Below the pieces are notes generated by a model that was not told the DNA's origin, ran no database searches, and saw only the letters and a program-made list of their open reading frames with translations. 64,000 nt of DNA from Salinispora oceanensis (lineage in GTDB: Bacteria; Actinomycetota; Actinomycetes; Mycobacteriales; Micromonosporaceae): NCBI RefSeq assembly GCF_000383575.1, contig NZ_KB911579.1:1729875-1793874 (forward strand), given 5' to 3'. Shown here one piece after another: positions 45,852 through 54,733 of this stretch. Within the stretch, counting starts at the first letter, position 1. Each line of letters begins with the position of its first letter. The position numbers and the translations under genes are program-made.

Positions 45852-47846
45852 ATGATCAGCAGACTTCTGGTCGCCAACCGGGGCGAGATCGCCCGCCGGA
45901 TCTTCACCACCTGCCGGGCACTCGGGATCGAGACGGTCGCCGTGCACTCCGACGCGGACGCCGATGCGCCCTTCGTCGCCGAGGCCGACCACGCCGTCCG
46001 GCTGCCCGGGAACACGCCCGCCGAGACATACCTGCGGATCGACCTCGTCCTGGCCGCGGCCCGGCGGGCCGGCGCCGACGCCGTCCATCCGGGCTACGGC
46101 TTCCTGGCCGAGAACGCCGAGTTCGCCACGGCGGTCACCGACGCCGGGCTGGCCTGGGTCGGGCCACCGGCCAAGGCGATCGCCGCGATGGGGGACAAGC
46201 TGGCGGCGAAGACGCTGCTCGCCGAGGCCGGCGTCCCCATGCTGCCCAGCTGGACCGACGCCGACCAGGTCAACGGCTTCCCGGTGCTGGTGAAGGCCGC
46301 CGCCGGAGGTGGTGGGCGGGGCATGCGGGTGGTCCACGCCGCCGACGGTCTCGCCGACGCCATCGCCAGCGCCCGCCGCGAGGCGGCCTCCGCGTTCGGC
46401 GACGGCACCGTCTTCATCGAGCGGTACGTCGAACGTGGCCGGCACGTCGAGGTGCAGATCCTGGGCGACCAGTTCGGGACGGTGGTGGCCCTGGGGGCGC
46501 GGGACTGCTCGATCCAACGCCGACATCAGAAGATCGTCGAGGAGGCGCCGGGCGTACTCGCGCCCGAGGTGCGCCAGCGGCTCCACGCGGCGGCGGTGGC
46601 CGCCGGCCGGGCGGTCGACTACCTCGGTGCGGGCACCGTCGAGTTCCTGCTCGCCTCGGACGGGGAGATCTACTTCCTGGAGATGAACACCCGCCTGCAG
46701 GTGGAGCATCCGGTGACCGAGCTGACCACCGGCCTGGACCTGGTCCGCCTGCAGCTCCTCGTCGCCGAGGGCAACCCGCTGCCGATCGACACGACCCCAC
46801 CGGCCACCGGGCACGCGATCGAGGTACGCCTCTGCGCTGAGGAGCCCGCCCACGGGTACCGGCCAGCGACGGGCACCCTGCACCGGTTCACGGTCCCCGG
46901 GGTGTCGGCCGAGTTCGGGCCGTTGACCGGGACCGGGCTGCGGCTGGACTCCGGCGTCACGGACGGCTCAGTGGTGGGCGTCCACTACGACTCGATGCTC
47001 GCGAAGGTGATGGCCTGGGCACCCACCCGGGGCGAGGCCGCCCGCGCGCTGGCCGGCGCGCTGGCCCGGGCCGAGCTGCACGGGGTCGCCACCAATCGGG
47101 ATCAGCTGGTCCGCATCCTGCGCAGCCCGGAGTTCACCGCCGTCGACCTCGACACCGGCTTCCTGGACCGGCATCCCGAGGTGCTCGCGCCGCTGGTCTC
47201 CGCCGGGGAGCTGCCCGTGGTCGCGGTGGCGGCGGCGCTCGCCTCGGCCGCCGACCGGCGGGCCGCCGCCCCGGTGTTGGCCGGGTTCCCCTCCGGTTGG
47301 CGAAACGTGCCCGCCTTCGCGCAGGTCACCCGCTACGCCAGCGCCGACGGCGACGAGATCGAGGTGCGCTACCGCCTGGACCGCCGCGGCGCGCTCGTCG
47401 AGTGGACGGTGGAGGGCGGCGCCGCCGCGGACGCGGCGCCGGCCCTCACCCTGGTCGAGGCGCAGCCGGACCGGGTGGTGCTGGAGGTCGCCGGGGTACG
47501 CCGGACCTACCGCGTACACCGGGTGGGCGCGGAGGTCTTCGTGGACGGCCCGGACGGGGCGGTGCGCCTGGCCGAGCTGCCCCGCTTCCCGCTACCCGGC
47601 GCGGAGCTGGCGGCCGGGTCGCTGCTCGCGCCGCTGCCCGGCACGGTGACCCGGGTGCAGGTCGAGCTCGGCCAGCGGGTCGCCGCCGGTGACCTGCTGC
47701 TGACCCTGGAAGCGATGAAGCTGGAACACCCCGTGCTCGCCCCCACGGACGGCGTCGTCGCCGAGCTACCGGTGTCCACCGGCGGCCAGGTCGAGACCGG
47801 CGCCGTGCTGGCCGTGGTCAACCCCGACGAGGAGGCACAGTCATGA
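45852..47846 (+). CDS. Acyl-CoA carboxylase biotin-carrying alpha subunit
   Basis: A 664-residue protein combining biotin carboxylase and biotin carrier domains. Biotin carboxylase motifs: LLVANRGEIARRIF at the N-terminus, the ATP-grasp loop KAAAGGGGRGMR, ARDCSIQRRHQKIVEEAP and EMNTRLQVEHPVTE. The carrier domain ends with LEAMKLEHP, biotin-accepting Lys623. Length and order match AtuF/MccA. GAAGGAG about 13 nt upstream may serve as ribosome binding site. The stop overlaps the next ATG by 4 bp. Confidence 0.92.
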   Translation: MISRLLVANRGEIARRIFTTCRALGIETVAVHSDADADAPFVAEADHAVRLPGNTPAETYLRIDLVLAAARRAGADAVHPGYGFLAENAEFATAVTDAGLAWVGPPAKAIAAMGDKLAAKTLLAEAGVPMLPSWTDADQVNGFPVLVKAAAGGGGRGMRVVHAADGLADAIASARREAASAFGDGTVFIERYVERGRHVEVQILGDQFGTVVALGARDCSIQRRHQKIVEEAPGVLAPEVRQRLHAAAVAAGRAVDYLGAGTVEFLLASDGEIYFLEMNTRLQVEHPVTELTTGLDLVRLQLLVAEGNPLPIDTTPPATGHAIEVRLCAEEPAHGYRPATGTLHRFTVPGVSAEFGPLTGTGLRLDSGVTDGSVVGVHYDSMLAKVMAWAPTRGEAARALAGALARAELHGVATNRDQLVRILRSPEFTAVDLDTGFLDRHPEVLAPLVSAGELPVVAVAAALASAADRRAAAPVLAGFPSGWRNVPAFAQVTRYASADGDEIEVRYRLDRRGALVEWTVEGGAAADAAPALTLVEAQPDRVVLEVAGVRRTYRVHRVGAEVFVDGPDGAVRLAELPRFPLPGAELAAGSLLAPLPGTVTRVQVELGQRVAAGDLLLTLEAMKLEHPVLAPTDGVVAELPVSTGGQVETGAVLAVVNPDEEAQS

Positions 47847-49006
47847 ACTTCGACCCCACCCCCGAGCAGGAGCAGCTCCGCGACGCCGTACGGGCGCTGG
47901 GCAAGCAGTACGGCCACCGGTACTTCGTCGAGAAGGCCAAGGCCGGCGAGCGCACCACCGAACTGTGGAACGAGGCCGGCGGGTTGGGCTACCTCGGCGT
48001 GAACATCCCGACCGAGTACGGCGGCGGGGGCGGCGGCATCACCGAACTCGCCATCGTCTGCGAGGAGTTGGCCGCCTCCGGTTGCCCGCTGCTGCTGCTG
48101 GTGGTCTCTCCCGCCATCGTCGCGACGATCATCACCCGGCACGGCACCGAGGAGCAGCGCAAACGCCACCTTCCCGGCATCGCCGACGGCTCCCAGCGGA
48201 TCGCCTTCGCGATCACCGAGCCGGAGGCCGGGTCGAACTTCCACCGGCTCGGCACGGTGGCCCGTCGGGACGGCGACGACTGGTTGATCTCCGGCCGCAA
48301 GTGCTACATCTCCGGCGTCGACCAGGCGGGGCACGTACTGGTGGTGGCGCGGTCCGAGGACGCCACGACCGGCAAACTGAAGCCGGCGCTGTTCCTCGTA
48401 CCGACGGATGCGGCGGGGTTGACCTACTCCAAGCTGGACATGGAGATCCTCTCCCCGGAGGACCAGTTCCTGCTCTACCTCGACGACGTACGGGTGCCGG
48501 CGGAGGCGTTGGTCGGCGAGTCCCTGGACGCCGGCCTGCCGGCGCTCTTCGCCGGGCTGAACCCGGAGCGGATCACGATCGGCGCGATGAGTGTCGGCTC
48601 CGGCCGGTACGCGCTCGAACGCGCCTCGGAGTACACGGCGACCCGGAAGGTGTGGGGTGGCCGGTCGATCGGCTCCCACCAGGGGGTGTCGCATCCCCTG
48701 GCGCACGCGGCGGTGCAGGTGGAGTTGGCCCGGCTGATGGTCCAGAAGGCGGCGGTGCTCTACGACGCCGGGCGGGACCTGGAGGCGGGGGTCGCCGGCA
48801 ACATGGCCAAGTACGCCTCCGGGGACGCGGCGGCGCTGGCCGTGGACACGGCGATCCAGGCCCACGGCGGGGCCGGCATGACCACCGAGTACGGGGTGGC
48901 GACGTTGCTCGGGGCTTCCCGGGCCGGGCGGATCGCCCCGGTCACCCGGGAGATGATCCTGAACTTCGTGGCCCAGCACGTCCTCGGCCAGGAGAAGTCG
49001 TACTGA
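47843..49006 (+). CDS. Acyl-CoA dehydrogenase (second)
   Basis: A 387-residue FAD-dependent acyl-CoA dehydrogenase, distinct from the one at 43022. Signatures are FAITEPEAGSNFHRLGTVA and QAHGGAGMTTEYGVATLLGASRAGRIAPVTREMILNFVAQHVLG. Two dehydrogenases in one operon suggest two oxidation rounds or substrates, for example before and after carboxylation and chain cleavage. It is the last gene of the operon, followed by a long hairpin. Confidence 0.9.
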   Translation: MNFDPTPEQEQLRDAVRALGKQYGHRYFVEKAKAGERTTELWNEAGGLGYLGVNIPTEYGGGGGGITELAIVCEELAASGCPLLLLVVSPAIVATIITRHGTEEQRKRHLPGIADGSQRIAFAITEPEAGSNFHRLGTVARRDGDDWLISGRKCYISGVDQAGHVLVVARSEDATTGKLKPALFLVPTDAAGLTYSKLDMEILSPEDQFLLYLDDVRVPAEALVGESLDAGLPALFAGLNPERITIGAMSVGSGRYALERASEYTATRKVWGGRSIGSHQGVSHPLAHAAVQVELARLMVQKAAVLYDAGRDLEAGVAGNMAKYASGDAAALAVDTAIQAHGGAGMTTEYGVATLLGASRAGRIAPVTREMILNFVAQHVLGQEKSY

Positions 49007-49046
49007 CCTCGGGCCCCGCTCTGCGGTGACCAGGTCGATCCCGCGA

Positions 49047-49085
49047 GGGGAGCGGGCCGCCAGGTGTTCTGGCGGCCCGCTCCCC
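49047..49085. terminator. 17-bp perfect hairpin, bidirectional terminator
   Basis: 49047-49063 pairs perfectly with 49069-49085 around the 5-nt loop GTGTT, between two convergent genes. No T-tract on either side. It should terminate both transcripts. Confidence 0.85.
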
Positions 49086-49095
49086 GTTACGACGC

Positions 49096-50211
49096 TCAGT
49101 AGAACTCCACGCCGTACTCGTCGAGCACCTCTCCGATCGGCTGGTAGAAGGACCAACTGGTGGTCGGGAACAGGCACAGCGGGACGCCACCGGAGGTCAT
49201 GCCGAGTGCGGTGTTGCCGGCGAAGAGCGGGCCACCGCTGTCGCCCTTCTGGCTGCAGATGTCCGTGCCGATCAGGCCTTCCACCACATCGTCCTCGCCG
49301 TCTTCGCCTCGGTAGACGGCGGTGGCGTTCACCTGGGTCACCTCGCCGCTGAGCAGCCCAGAGGTGCTGCCGTACTGCTCAACCGACTCGCCCACGTGGG
49401 CTTCTCTGTGGCCGTGGATGGGCCGAACAGCACCATCACCAAGGGTGACCATGCTCCAGTCCTGCGCCTCGCTCCCGGTCCAGATGAGGCCGTAGTCGTC
49501 TCCTGGGAAGCTACTGTCGAGGTCGAGACCCAGCAGATTCTTGTCGGGATCGGAGGGGTCCGGGAGGTCCGTGTACCACTTGGCCAAGCTTCCGTCGGTG
49601 CAGTGCCCGGCAGTGACGGAGAAGAAGGCGGACCGGTCCGAATTGGTGACGTTGAATCCTAGACTGCACCTGAAGTCGGAGCTGTAAATCGCCTCCCCGC
49701 CCAGCGCCAGGGCGCTCAGATCACCGTTCATGGCCTCCAGCCGGAGCGCGCCATCGGCATCGTCGACCACGTCCTGGAGCGTCTCGAGCTCTTCGTCGGT
49801 GACAGTCGTGTCGTAACCGAGCGCGACCTGGTTGGCGACGGGGTCCACCCACCAGGAGGTGCCCGGGATGCTCATCGCCTTCAGCGTGCCCCGGAGGTCG
49901 CGGAGCTGTTTCGCATCCCGGTTGACCCGCTTCGCTTTCAGACCCTGATCGCTGACCTGCTGGGCCGCCGCGTCGTCGGTGACCGTGACGACAAACGCGC
50001 CGTCATCGTCGAGGTACATCCCGGGGGCCTTGTCGCCGAGGAGGTCGACCAAATATTCAGCGACCGCCGGAGACGGGGCGGGTGCGGAGGCGTCGGGAGA
50101 GGGGGGCGCGGGGGCGGCCTGAGTGGGCGTGCCCAGCAGCACGCCGGCGGCCAGAGTTCCGGCCGCTGCAGCGGCGGCGACCCGCTTGCGCGAGGAGCTT
50201 GAGGGCTTCAC
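49096..50211 (-). CDS. Secreted S1 serine protease (alpha-lytic/streptogrisin type) with prosegment
   Basis: A 371-residue preproprotease: signal peptide (about 1-32, ending near TQAAPA), an alpha-lytic-type pro-region (about 40-170) and a chymotrypsin-fold catalytic domain. His203 lies in VTAGHC, the Asp in GDDYGLIW and Ser325 in KGDSGGPL; Cys pairs are present (FRCSL/AGHC and ICSQ/LCLF). The domain lacks a substrate-binding extension. The GTG start is supported by GGGAGG 8 nt upstream. An imperfect inverted repeat lies ~50 bp upstream of the start. Confidence 0.93.
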   Translation of the reverse strand: MKPSSSSRKRVAAAAAAGTLAAGVLLGTPTQAAPAPPSPDASAPAPSPAVAEYLVDLLGDKAPGMYLDDDGAFVVTVTDDAAAQQVSDQGLKAKRVNRDAKQLRDLRGTLKAMSIPGTSWWVDPVANQVALGYDTTVTDEELETLQDVVDDADGALRLEAMNGDLSALALGGEAIYSSDFRCSLGFNVTNSDRSAFFSVTAGHCTDGSLAKWYTDLPDPSDPDKNLLGLDLDSSFPGDDYGLIWTGSEAQDWSMVTLGDGAVRPIHGHREAHVGESVEQYGSTSGLLSGEVTQVNATAVYRGEDGEDDVVEGLIGTDICSQKGDSGGPLFAGNTALGMTSGGVPLCLFPTTSWSFYQPIGEVLDEYGVEFY

Positions 50212-50261
50212 GGAGTGAACCTCCCAAAAACGGCAGAGGGGGATGGGTGAGGAACTTCCTC

Positions 50262-50294
50262 CCTAGACGGTTCAACCACCTGAAACCATCTAGG
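50262..50294. promoter_or_regulatory. Inverted repeat upstream of the S1 protease
   Basis: CCTAGA (50262-50267) and TCTAGG (50289-50294) are a perfect inverted pair, with inner partial complementarity GGTTCA/TGAAACC. It is placed where the protease promoter or leader should be. The rest of the 249-bp gap up to 50460 shows no gene. Confidence 0.4.
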
Positions 50295-50460
50295 TCGACT
50301 CATGCTTGCGCATAGATGAATATTCCTCAACCCCCATCTCATCTGATAGCGGTCGACCTGTCCAAATTCGCCCTACACCTGGGCGAACAGCTGGCAGTGG
50401 GGTCCGGCGTGGTGGCTGCTCGCCACCGAGGGGTGCGCTTCCGGACCGGGGTGCCGCCGC

Positions 50461-50901
50461 TCAGCTCCCGGACGCGGACGACAGCCGGGCCAACACACCG
50501 GCCGGATCGTGCACAACGCGGTGCCCGTCGCAGATGACCCGGCGGGTACCCGCGTCAACCGGGTCCGTGTCGGCCCAGCTCACCGGCGCGACGCCGAGCT
50601 CCACCACCAACCCCGACGGGCGTCGCAGGCGGACCTCCCGGAGCGGGCCCCACTCGGCCGATCGGAGCACCTCGCCGCCGAGCAGCCCCGTCCACACTCC
50701 CGCCACGGAGTAGCGGACCTGGTCCGTCAGGACCACAATGTCGACATCGGAGTCCATCCGCGCGGCCCCGCGCGCCCACGAGCCGACCACCACCACCCCG
50801 CGTACGTCCTCGCGCTCAGCCGCCCACCCGACGACCACGTCGAGGACCAAACGAACCTCCCGAAAGCGCGCCGGAGTCACCACGGGGATGGATTCTGACA
50901 C
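50461..50901 (-). CDS. Nucleotidyltransferase-fold protein
   Basis: A 146-residue protein with the minimal nucleotidyltransferase motif GSWARGAARMDSDVDIVVL (GS...DxD), as in kanamycin-nucleotidyltransferase/MNT-like proteins. The GTG at 50901 has GAGGTGG about 5 nt upstream; longer in-frame starts would overlap the divergent sigma-factor gene. No HEPN partner is adjacent, so toxin-antitoxin function is not supported. Substrate unknown. Confidence 0.75.
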   Translation of the reverse strand: MSESIPVVTPARFREVRLVLDVVVGWAAEREDVRGVVVVGSWARGAARMDSDVDIVVLTDQVRYSVAGVWTGLLGGEVLRSAEWGPLREVRLRRPSGLVVELGVAPVSWADTDPVDAGTRRVICDGHRVVHDPAGVLARLSSASGS

Positions 50902-50954
50902 GCCAACCACCTCAAACGACTCAACTTCTACGACAGCTGCGGCGTTATCAGGAC

Positions 50955-51482
50955 ATGGAGCCACCGCTGAGCGTTCCGGACTTCGAGGACTTCGTCCACG
51001 GCAGCGGCCAACGTCTCCTCAGGTTCGCCATCCTGATGTGTGGCGATCCATCCGACGCCGAAGACCTCCTGCAGACGGTCCTGGAGCAGACCTATCCGCG
51101 GTGGAGTCGGTTACGCGACGGCGACCCCGAGCGCTACGTGCGCCGCGCGATCGCCAACCGGGTCATCAGCCAGTGGCGGTCGCCCTGGATACGCCGGCGC
51201 GTTGCGGAGGTGCCGGAGACGGCCACGCTGGGGGACGAGATGGCCCGTGCGGACGACCGCGCTCTCCTACTGCGGGCGCTGCGTTCGCTGCCGCCCCGGA
51301 TGCGTGCGGTCGTGGTTATGCGGTACTGGGCGGGCTGGTCCGAGAAGGAGACAGCAGCCGCACTCGGCTGCTCGGTCGGCGCGGTCAAGAGTCAGTCGTC
51401 GCGCGGCCTCGACCGGCTGCGGGACCTGTTGTCCGGAGCCGGGTCCGTGTCGGCCGGAACCAGTGGAGGGGGAACGCCATGA
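50955..51482 (+). CDS. SigE-family ECF RNA polymerase sigma factor
   Basis: A 175-residue ECF sigma factor. Region 2 spans FEDFVHGSGQRLLRFAILMCGDPSDAEDLLQTVL, and region 4 RALRSLPPRMRAVVVMRYWAGWSEKETAAALGCSVGAVKSQSSRGLDRLRD. It should direct polymerase to a small stress or envelope regulon. The upstream CAAC...CGTTA elements (about 50928-50952) could be its own autoregulated promoter. Its stop overlaps the next ATG by 4 bp, the usual arrangement with an anti-sigma gene. Confidence 0.93.
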   Translation: MEPPLSVPDFEDFVHGSGQRLLRFAILMCGDPSDAEDLLQTVLEQTYPRWSRLRDGDPERYVRRAIANRVISQWRSPWIRRRVAEVPETATLGDEMARADDRALLLRALRSLPPRMRAVVVMRYWAGWSEKETAAALGCSVGAVKSQSSRGLDRLRDLLSGAGSVSAGTSGGGTP

Positions 51483-52225
51483 ACCACGCCGACCTGCGGT
51501 CACTTATGGAGCGTGCGGTCGAGGCGTACGAGGTGCCCGGCGACTTCGCGGCCCGGGTTGTCCGGGGCACCCGGGCACGACGGCGGCGACGGCAAGGAGT
51601 GGTGGTGGGGCTGTCGCTCCTGGTGGTGGCCGTCGGCGGGCTAGGGGTGGCCAAAGCTGATCTCGGCCAGCGGGCGCCCATCGCGAATCAAGCCACCCCA
51701 CCTGAACCGGACCTGGATGAAGCCGCCCGGCGACTCAGCCGGGACACCGGATCAGTGGTAACCGCGCAACAGGTACTGGCTGCCGGACGCGCGGGGGATG
51801 AAGACCTGGTGCTGGTGAAACGGTCCGCGCGACCGGAGGAGGCGGCGGCTGGCGGCAAGGCGGCCGAGCTCTGGGTCGCGACCGGGTCGGGGAAGTTCAG
51901 CCGTAGCTCGGACTACATCTCCTATGATCTCGCCTGCGTTGATGGGGACGCCGTCTGCCCGGTCGAGCGACCAACGGGCTTGGGGGTGTTGGTGGTGCGA
52001 CACCTTCCGGGCCGTGGAAGCTACGTCTTCGTGGCCGTTGCAGCGGGCCGCCAGGTCGAGGTGACCACGGTGGAAGGCCAAACGTCGGCCGCGCCCGGCA
52101 ACCCCTACGGCACCGTGGTCAAGGTCGAAACGGCGGAGCCTTGGCGCATCCGGGTTCGGGTAGAGCTACCGGACACGAAGGCCTACGAGTTGCCGCTGCC
52201 ACCTGGCGGCGTCATCACCGACTAA
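51479..52225 (+). CDS. Probable membrane anti-sigma factor partner
   Basis: A 248-residue protein with a short cytoplasmic N-terminus (LRSLMERAVEAYEVPGDFAARVVRGTRARRRRR), a single membrane helix (about 39-58) and an extracytoplasmic domain of ~190 residues. No zinc-binding anti-sigma motif (HxxxCxxC) is present. The role is inferred from the ATGA overlap with the sigma gene and the topology. Confidence 0.75.
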   Translation: MNHADLRSLMERAVEAYEVPGDFAARVVRGTRARRRRRQGVVVGLSLLVVAVGGLGVAKADLGQRAPIANQATPPEPDLDEAARRLSRDTGSVVTAQQVLAAGRAGDEDLVLVKRSARPEEAAAGGKAAELWVATGSGKFSRSSDYISYDLACVDGDAVCPVERPTGLGVLVVRHLPGRGSYVFVAVAAGRQVEVTTVEGQTSAAPGNPYGTVVKVETAEPWRIRVRVELPDTKAYELPLPPGGVITD

Positions 52226-52264
52226 CGGAGGATTCCCGCCGCACTGCTGCCCTTCGCGCGACGG

Positions 52265-53254
52265 CTAATGAGGTATTTCTCCTGCGGCAGGCGGTACGAG
52301 ATCGGGTGCGCCCCAGCCGTCGGGAACCGACAGCCCGGCCTTCCGCCGCGCCAGGATGGCGGCACCGACCTGTGCTGCCTGGGTGCCGAAGGCGGAGCGC
52401 AGCACCGGGGGCGGGGGGCGCCAGGCGAGGGCGTCGCGCATCGCCTCGCGTACCGGGTCGAGGAAGAACGCGCCCGCCTCGGCCAGCCCACCTCCCAATA
52501 CGACCCGGGCCGGGTCGAGGGCCAGGGTGAGGGTGGCCAGGGCGGTACCCAACGCCCGGGTCGCGTCGTCCCAGACGGCGCGGGCATCCGGATCGGTGGC
52601 CACCGCGTCGGCGATAGCTTGGCTGTCCGCCCCCGACCCGCCGACGCGCCGGGCATAGCGACGGGCCATCCCACCGGCCGAGGCGTACACCTCCAGGCAT
52701 CCCCGCTGCCCGCAACTGCACGGCTCCCCGCCCGGGTAGACCGGCATGTGGCCGACTTCTCCGGACGCACGGGTCGCGCCGGCCAGCGGGACGCCGTCCA
52801 CCACCACCGCCGCGGCGATGCCGGTACCCAGGGGCAGCAGCAGGAAGTTGTCCAACCCGACGGCCACGCCCGCCGTGGCCTCCGCGACGCCGGCCGCCCG
52901 GGCGTCGTGTCCGATCGCCACGGGCAGTCCGAGGTCGCCGCTGATGAGGTCGCGCAGTGGCACGTCACGGAGGCGGAGGTTGGCCGCGTACCGCACCACT
53001 CCGTCCCGCTCGTCCACGAGGCCGGGCGTCACCACGCCGATCGCGGCGGGCTCACCGCCGAGGGAGAGGGCGTGCTCGCGCAGTTGGTGGCACAGGGACC
53101 GAATCGCCCGGACGGGATCGTCGTCCGCCTGCGACGGCGCGGTCAGTGCGCTCAGGAAGCGGCCGTCCTCGCCGACCACGGCCGCCTTGATGGTCGTCCC
53201 GCCGACATCAACGGCGAGGACGCAGCGGCCCTCGGGCTGGGTCACGCCGCTCAC
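52265..53254 (-). CDS. ROK-family sugar kinase
   Basis: A 329-residue kinase of the ROK family (glucokinase/N-acetylhexosamine kinase-like). The ATP-binding DVGGTTIKAAV begins the protein; VIGHDARAAG and GLDNFLLLPLGTGIAAAVVVDG carry the substrate region; the zinc motif CSCGQRGCLEVYAS with a preceding GEVGH is intact. It overlaps the M81 peptidase stop by 4 bp (53251-53254), so a hexose, amino sugar or related product of the same pathway is a likely substrate. No terminator was spotted at its end. Confidence 0.9.
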   Translation of the reverse strand: MSGVTQPEGRCVLAVDVGGTTIKAAVVGEDGRFLSALTAPSQADDDPVRAIRSLCHQLREHALSLGGEPAAIGVVTPGLVDERDGVVRYAANLRLRDVPLRDLISGDLGLPVAIGHDARAAGVAEATAGVAVGLDNFLLLPLGTGIAAAVVVDGVPLAGATRASGEVGHMPVYPGGEPCSCGQRGCLEVYASAGGMARRYARRVGGSGADSQAIADAVATDPDARAVWDDATRALGTALATLTLALDPARVVLGGGLAEAGAFFLDPVREAMRDALAWRPPPPVLRSAFGTQAAQVGAAILARRKAGLSVPDGWGAPDLVPPAAGEIPH

Positions 53255-54720
53255 CCGAGCACCACGGCGAGGTCCGGGTCGAAGTCACGGTCCAGGGGGA
53301 ACATGGGCCGCTCCACATTCTGGTACGGCAGCCGCGCGAGATCCTGGTCGACACCGCCCGGGGTCAGGGCGAGCAGCCAGTCACCGGCCGCCGCGAAGAG
53401 TTCCGGCTCCAGGTAACCGATCTTCACCACGACCACGTCCACCTCGTCGACCCGGACCCCCAGCCGGGCGTACGACGCCAACAGCCGGTACTGCATCCGG
53501 CGGGAGGTGACGAAGACGCTGAGCCCGCCGACCCGTACGCTGACGCAGCGCCCGCCGTCGGGGTCGTCGGCGACCGCCTCCAGGATCCCGTCGAGCTCCA
53601 GCGGGCCCGGCGGCCGGGAGTCGATCAGTCCGCCGACTGTCACCCGGACCGGAGAGCCGACCGGTTGGTCGGCGACCAGCGCCACCGCCTGCGGGTCGAC
53701 CAGCGAGGCGAAGACGGCCCGCCGGGAGCCGTCGCGCAACTCGGGGCGGGCCAGCATCCGGTCGAGAGCGAAGGTGACATCATCGGCGCCGCCGGCGCCC
53801 GGGTTGTCCCCGGAGTCGCTGATGAAAAACGGCCGCTTCGCCCGATCGGCGACGGCGGCCAGGGCGGTGTCGAGGCACTCGTCCATCGAGCCGGTGGGGG
53901 CGACGAAGGTGAACTCGTCGCGGTCCGCCCAGAAGTGCCCGCCCAACTCGCGGGCGGCCGCGGCGGCGACGGTGGCGTCGGTGCCGGTGACGACGACCGC
54001 GCCCTGGCAGCGTGGCTGGTCGGCCCAGGCGAACCCGACCCAGATCGCCGCGTCGATCACGCCTTCTCGGGCCTCGATCTCGGGGATCCGCGCGTAGAGT
54101 CCCCGGGCGGGTTCCTCCCGGGTGCTGGTCATCTCGCCAGGTAGCAGGATCGGCACGTGGACCAGTGCCTTGTGCGGACGCTGCTGGCGGCGCAGCGCCG
54201 CGACGAGGTTGCGCGCGGCCCGCTCCCGGGTCTCCCACACGTCGACGTGCGGGGCGGTGCGGTAGCAGGTGAGCAGGTCACAGGCGTCGAAGAGCACCGA
54301 GGAGACGTTGCCGTGCAGGTCCATCGCCGCCGACAGGTACGGCTCGGGCCCGATCACCGACCGGATGGCGGTGACCAGGTCGCCCTCCGCATCGGAGCGG
54401 CCAACCACGCTCATCGCACCGTGGATGTCCAGCAGCATGCCGTCCACCGGCCCGGCCGCGGCGAGCTTCTCCATGATCTCCGCTGCCCATTCCTCGTACG
54501 CTGCGGCGTCGACCACGCCGCCGGGCAGGGCCCGGGCATGCACGAGTGGGACCCACTCGACGTCGGCGGCCCACGGCTGCGGGGGCGAGAGCCAGCCGTA
54601 CCGCGACAGCAGCGCCGCCTCCCGGGTCACCTCGAAGTCGTCGGCGGTGCTCAGGTGCGGGGAGAAGGTACTGGACTCGATGTGGATGCCGCCGATGGCG
54701 ACACGAAGGGGACGAGGCAC
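53251..54720 (-). CDS. M81-family metallopeptidase (MlrC-like)
   Basis: A 489-residue protein matching the M81/MlrC family, named after the enzyme that finishes degradation of linearised microcystin. N-terminal domain: IGGIHIESSTFSP, LDIHGAMSVVG and AAMDLHGNVSS, which supply metal ligands; later SDSGDNPGAGG and the MlrC C-terminal domain ending VERPMFPLDRDF. Its neighbours (peptide-type importer, ROK kinase) suggest hydrolysis of an imported amide or peptide-like compound. Starts 14 bp after the regulator's stop. Confidence 0.88.
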   Translation of the reverse strand: MPRPLRVAIGGIHIESSTFSPHLSTADDFEVTREAALLSRYGWLSPPQPWAADVEWVPLVHARALPGGVVDAAAYEEWAAEIMEKLAAAGPVDGMLLDIHGAMSVVGRSDAEGDLVTAIRSVIGPEPYLSAAMDLHGNVSSVLFDACDLLTCYRTAPHVDVWETRERAARNLVAALRRQQRPHKALVHVPILLPGEMTSTREEPARGLYARIPEIEAREGVIDAAIWVGFAWADQPRCQGAVVVTGTDATVAAAAARELGGHFWADRDEFTFVAPTGSMDECLDTALAAVADRAKRPFFISDSGDNPGAGGADDVTFALDRMLARPELRDGSRRAVFASLVDPQAVALVADQPVGSPVRVTVGGLIDSRPPGPLELDGILEAVADDPDGGRCVSVRVGGLSVFVTSRRMQYRLLASYARLGVRVDEVDVVVVKIGYLEPELFAAAGDWLLALTPGGVDQDLARLPYQNVERPMFPLDRDFDPDLAVVLG

Positions 54721-54733
54721 GGGGGTCGGCTCC

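Noticed and set aside
50461-50901. HEPN/MNT toxin-antitoxin pair
   Set aside because: The nucleotidyltransferase motif is present, but there is no HEPN-domain partner next to it; the neighbours are a protease and a sigma factor.
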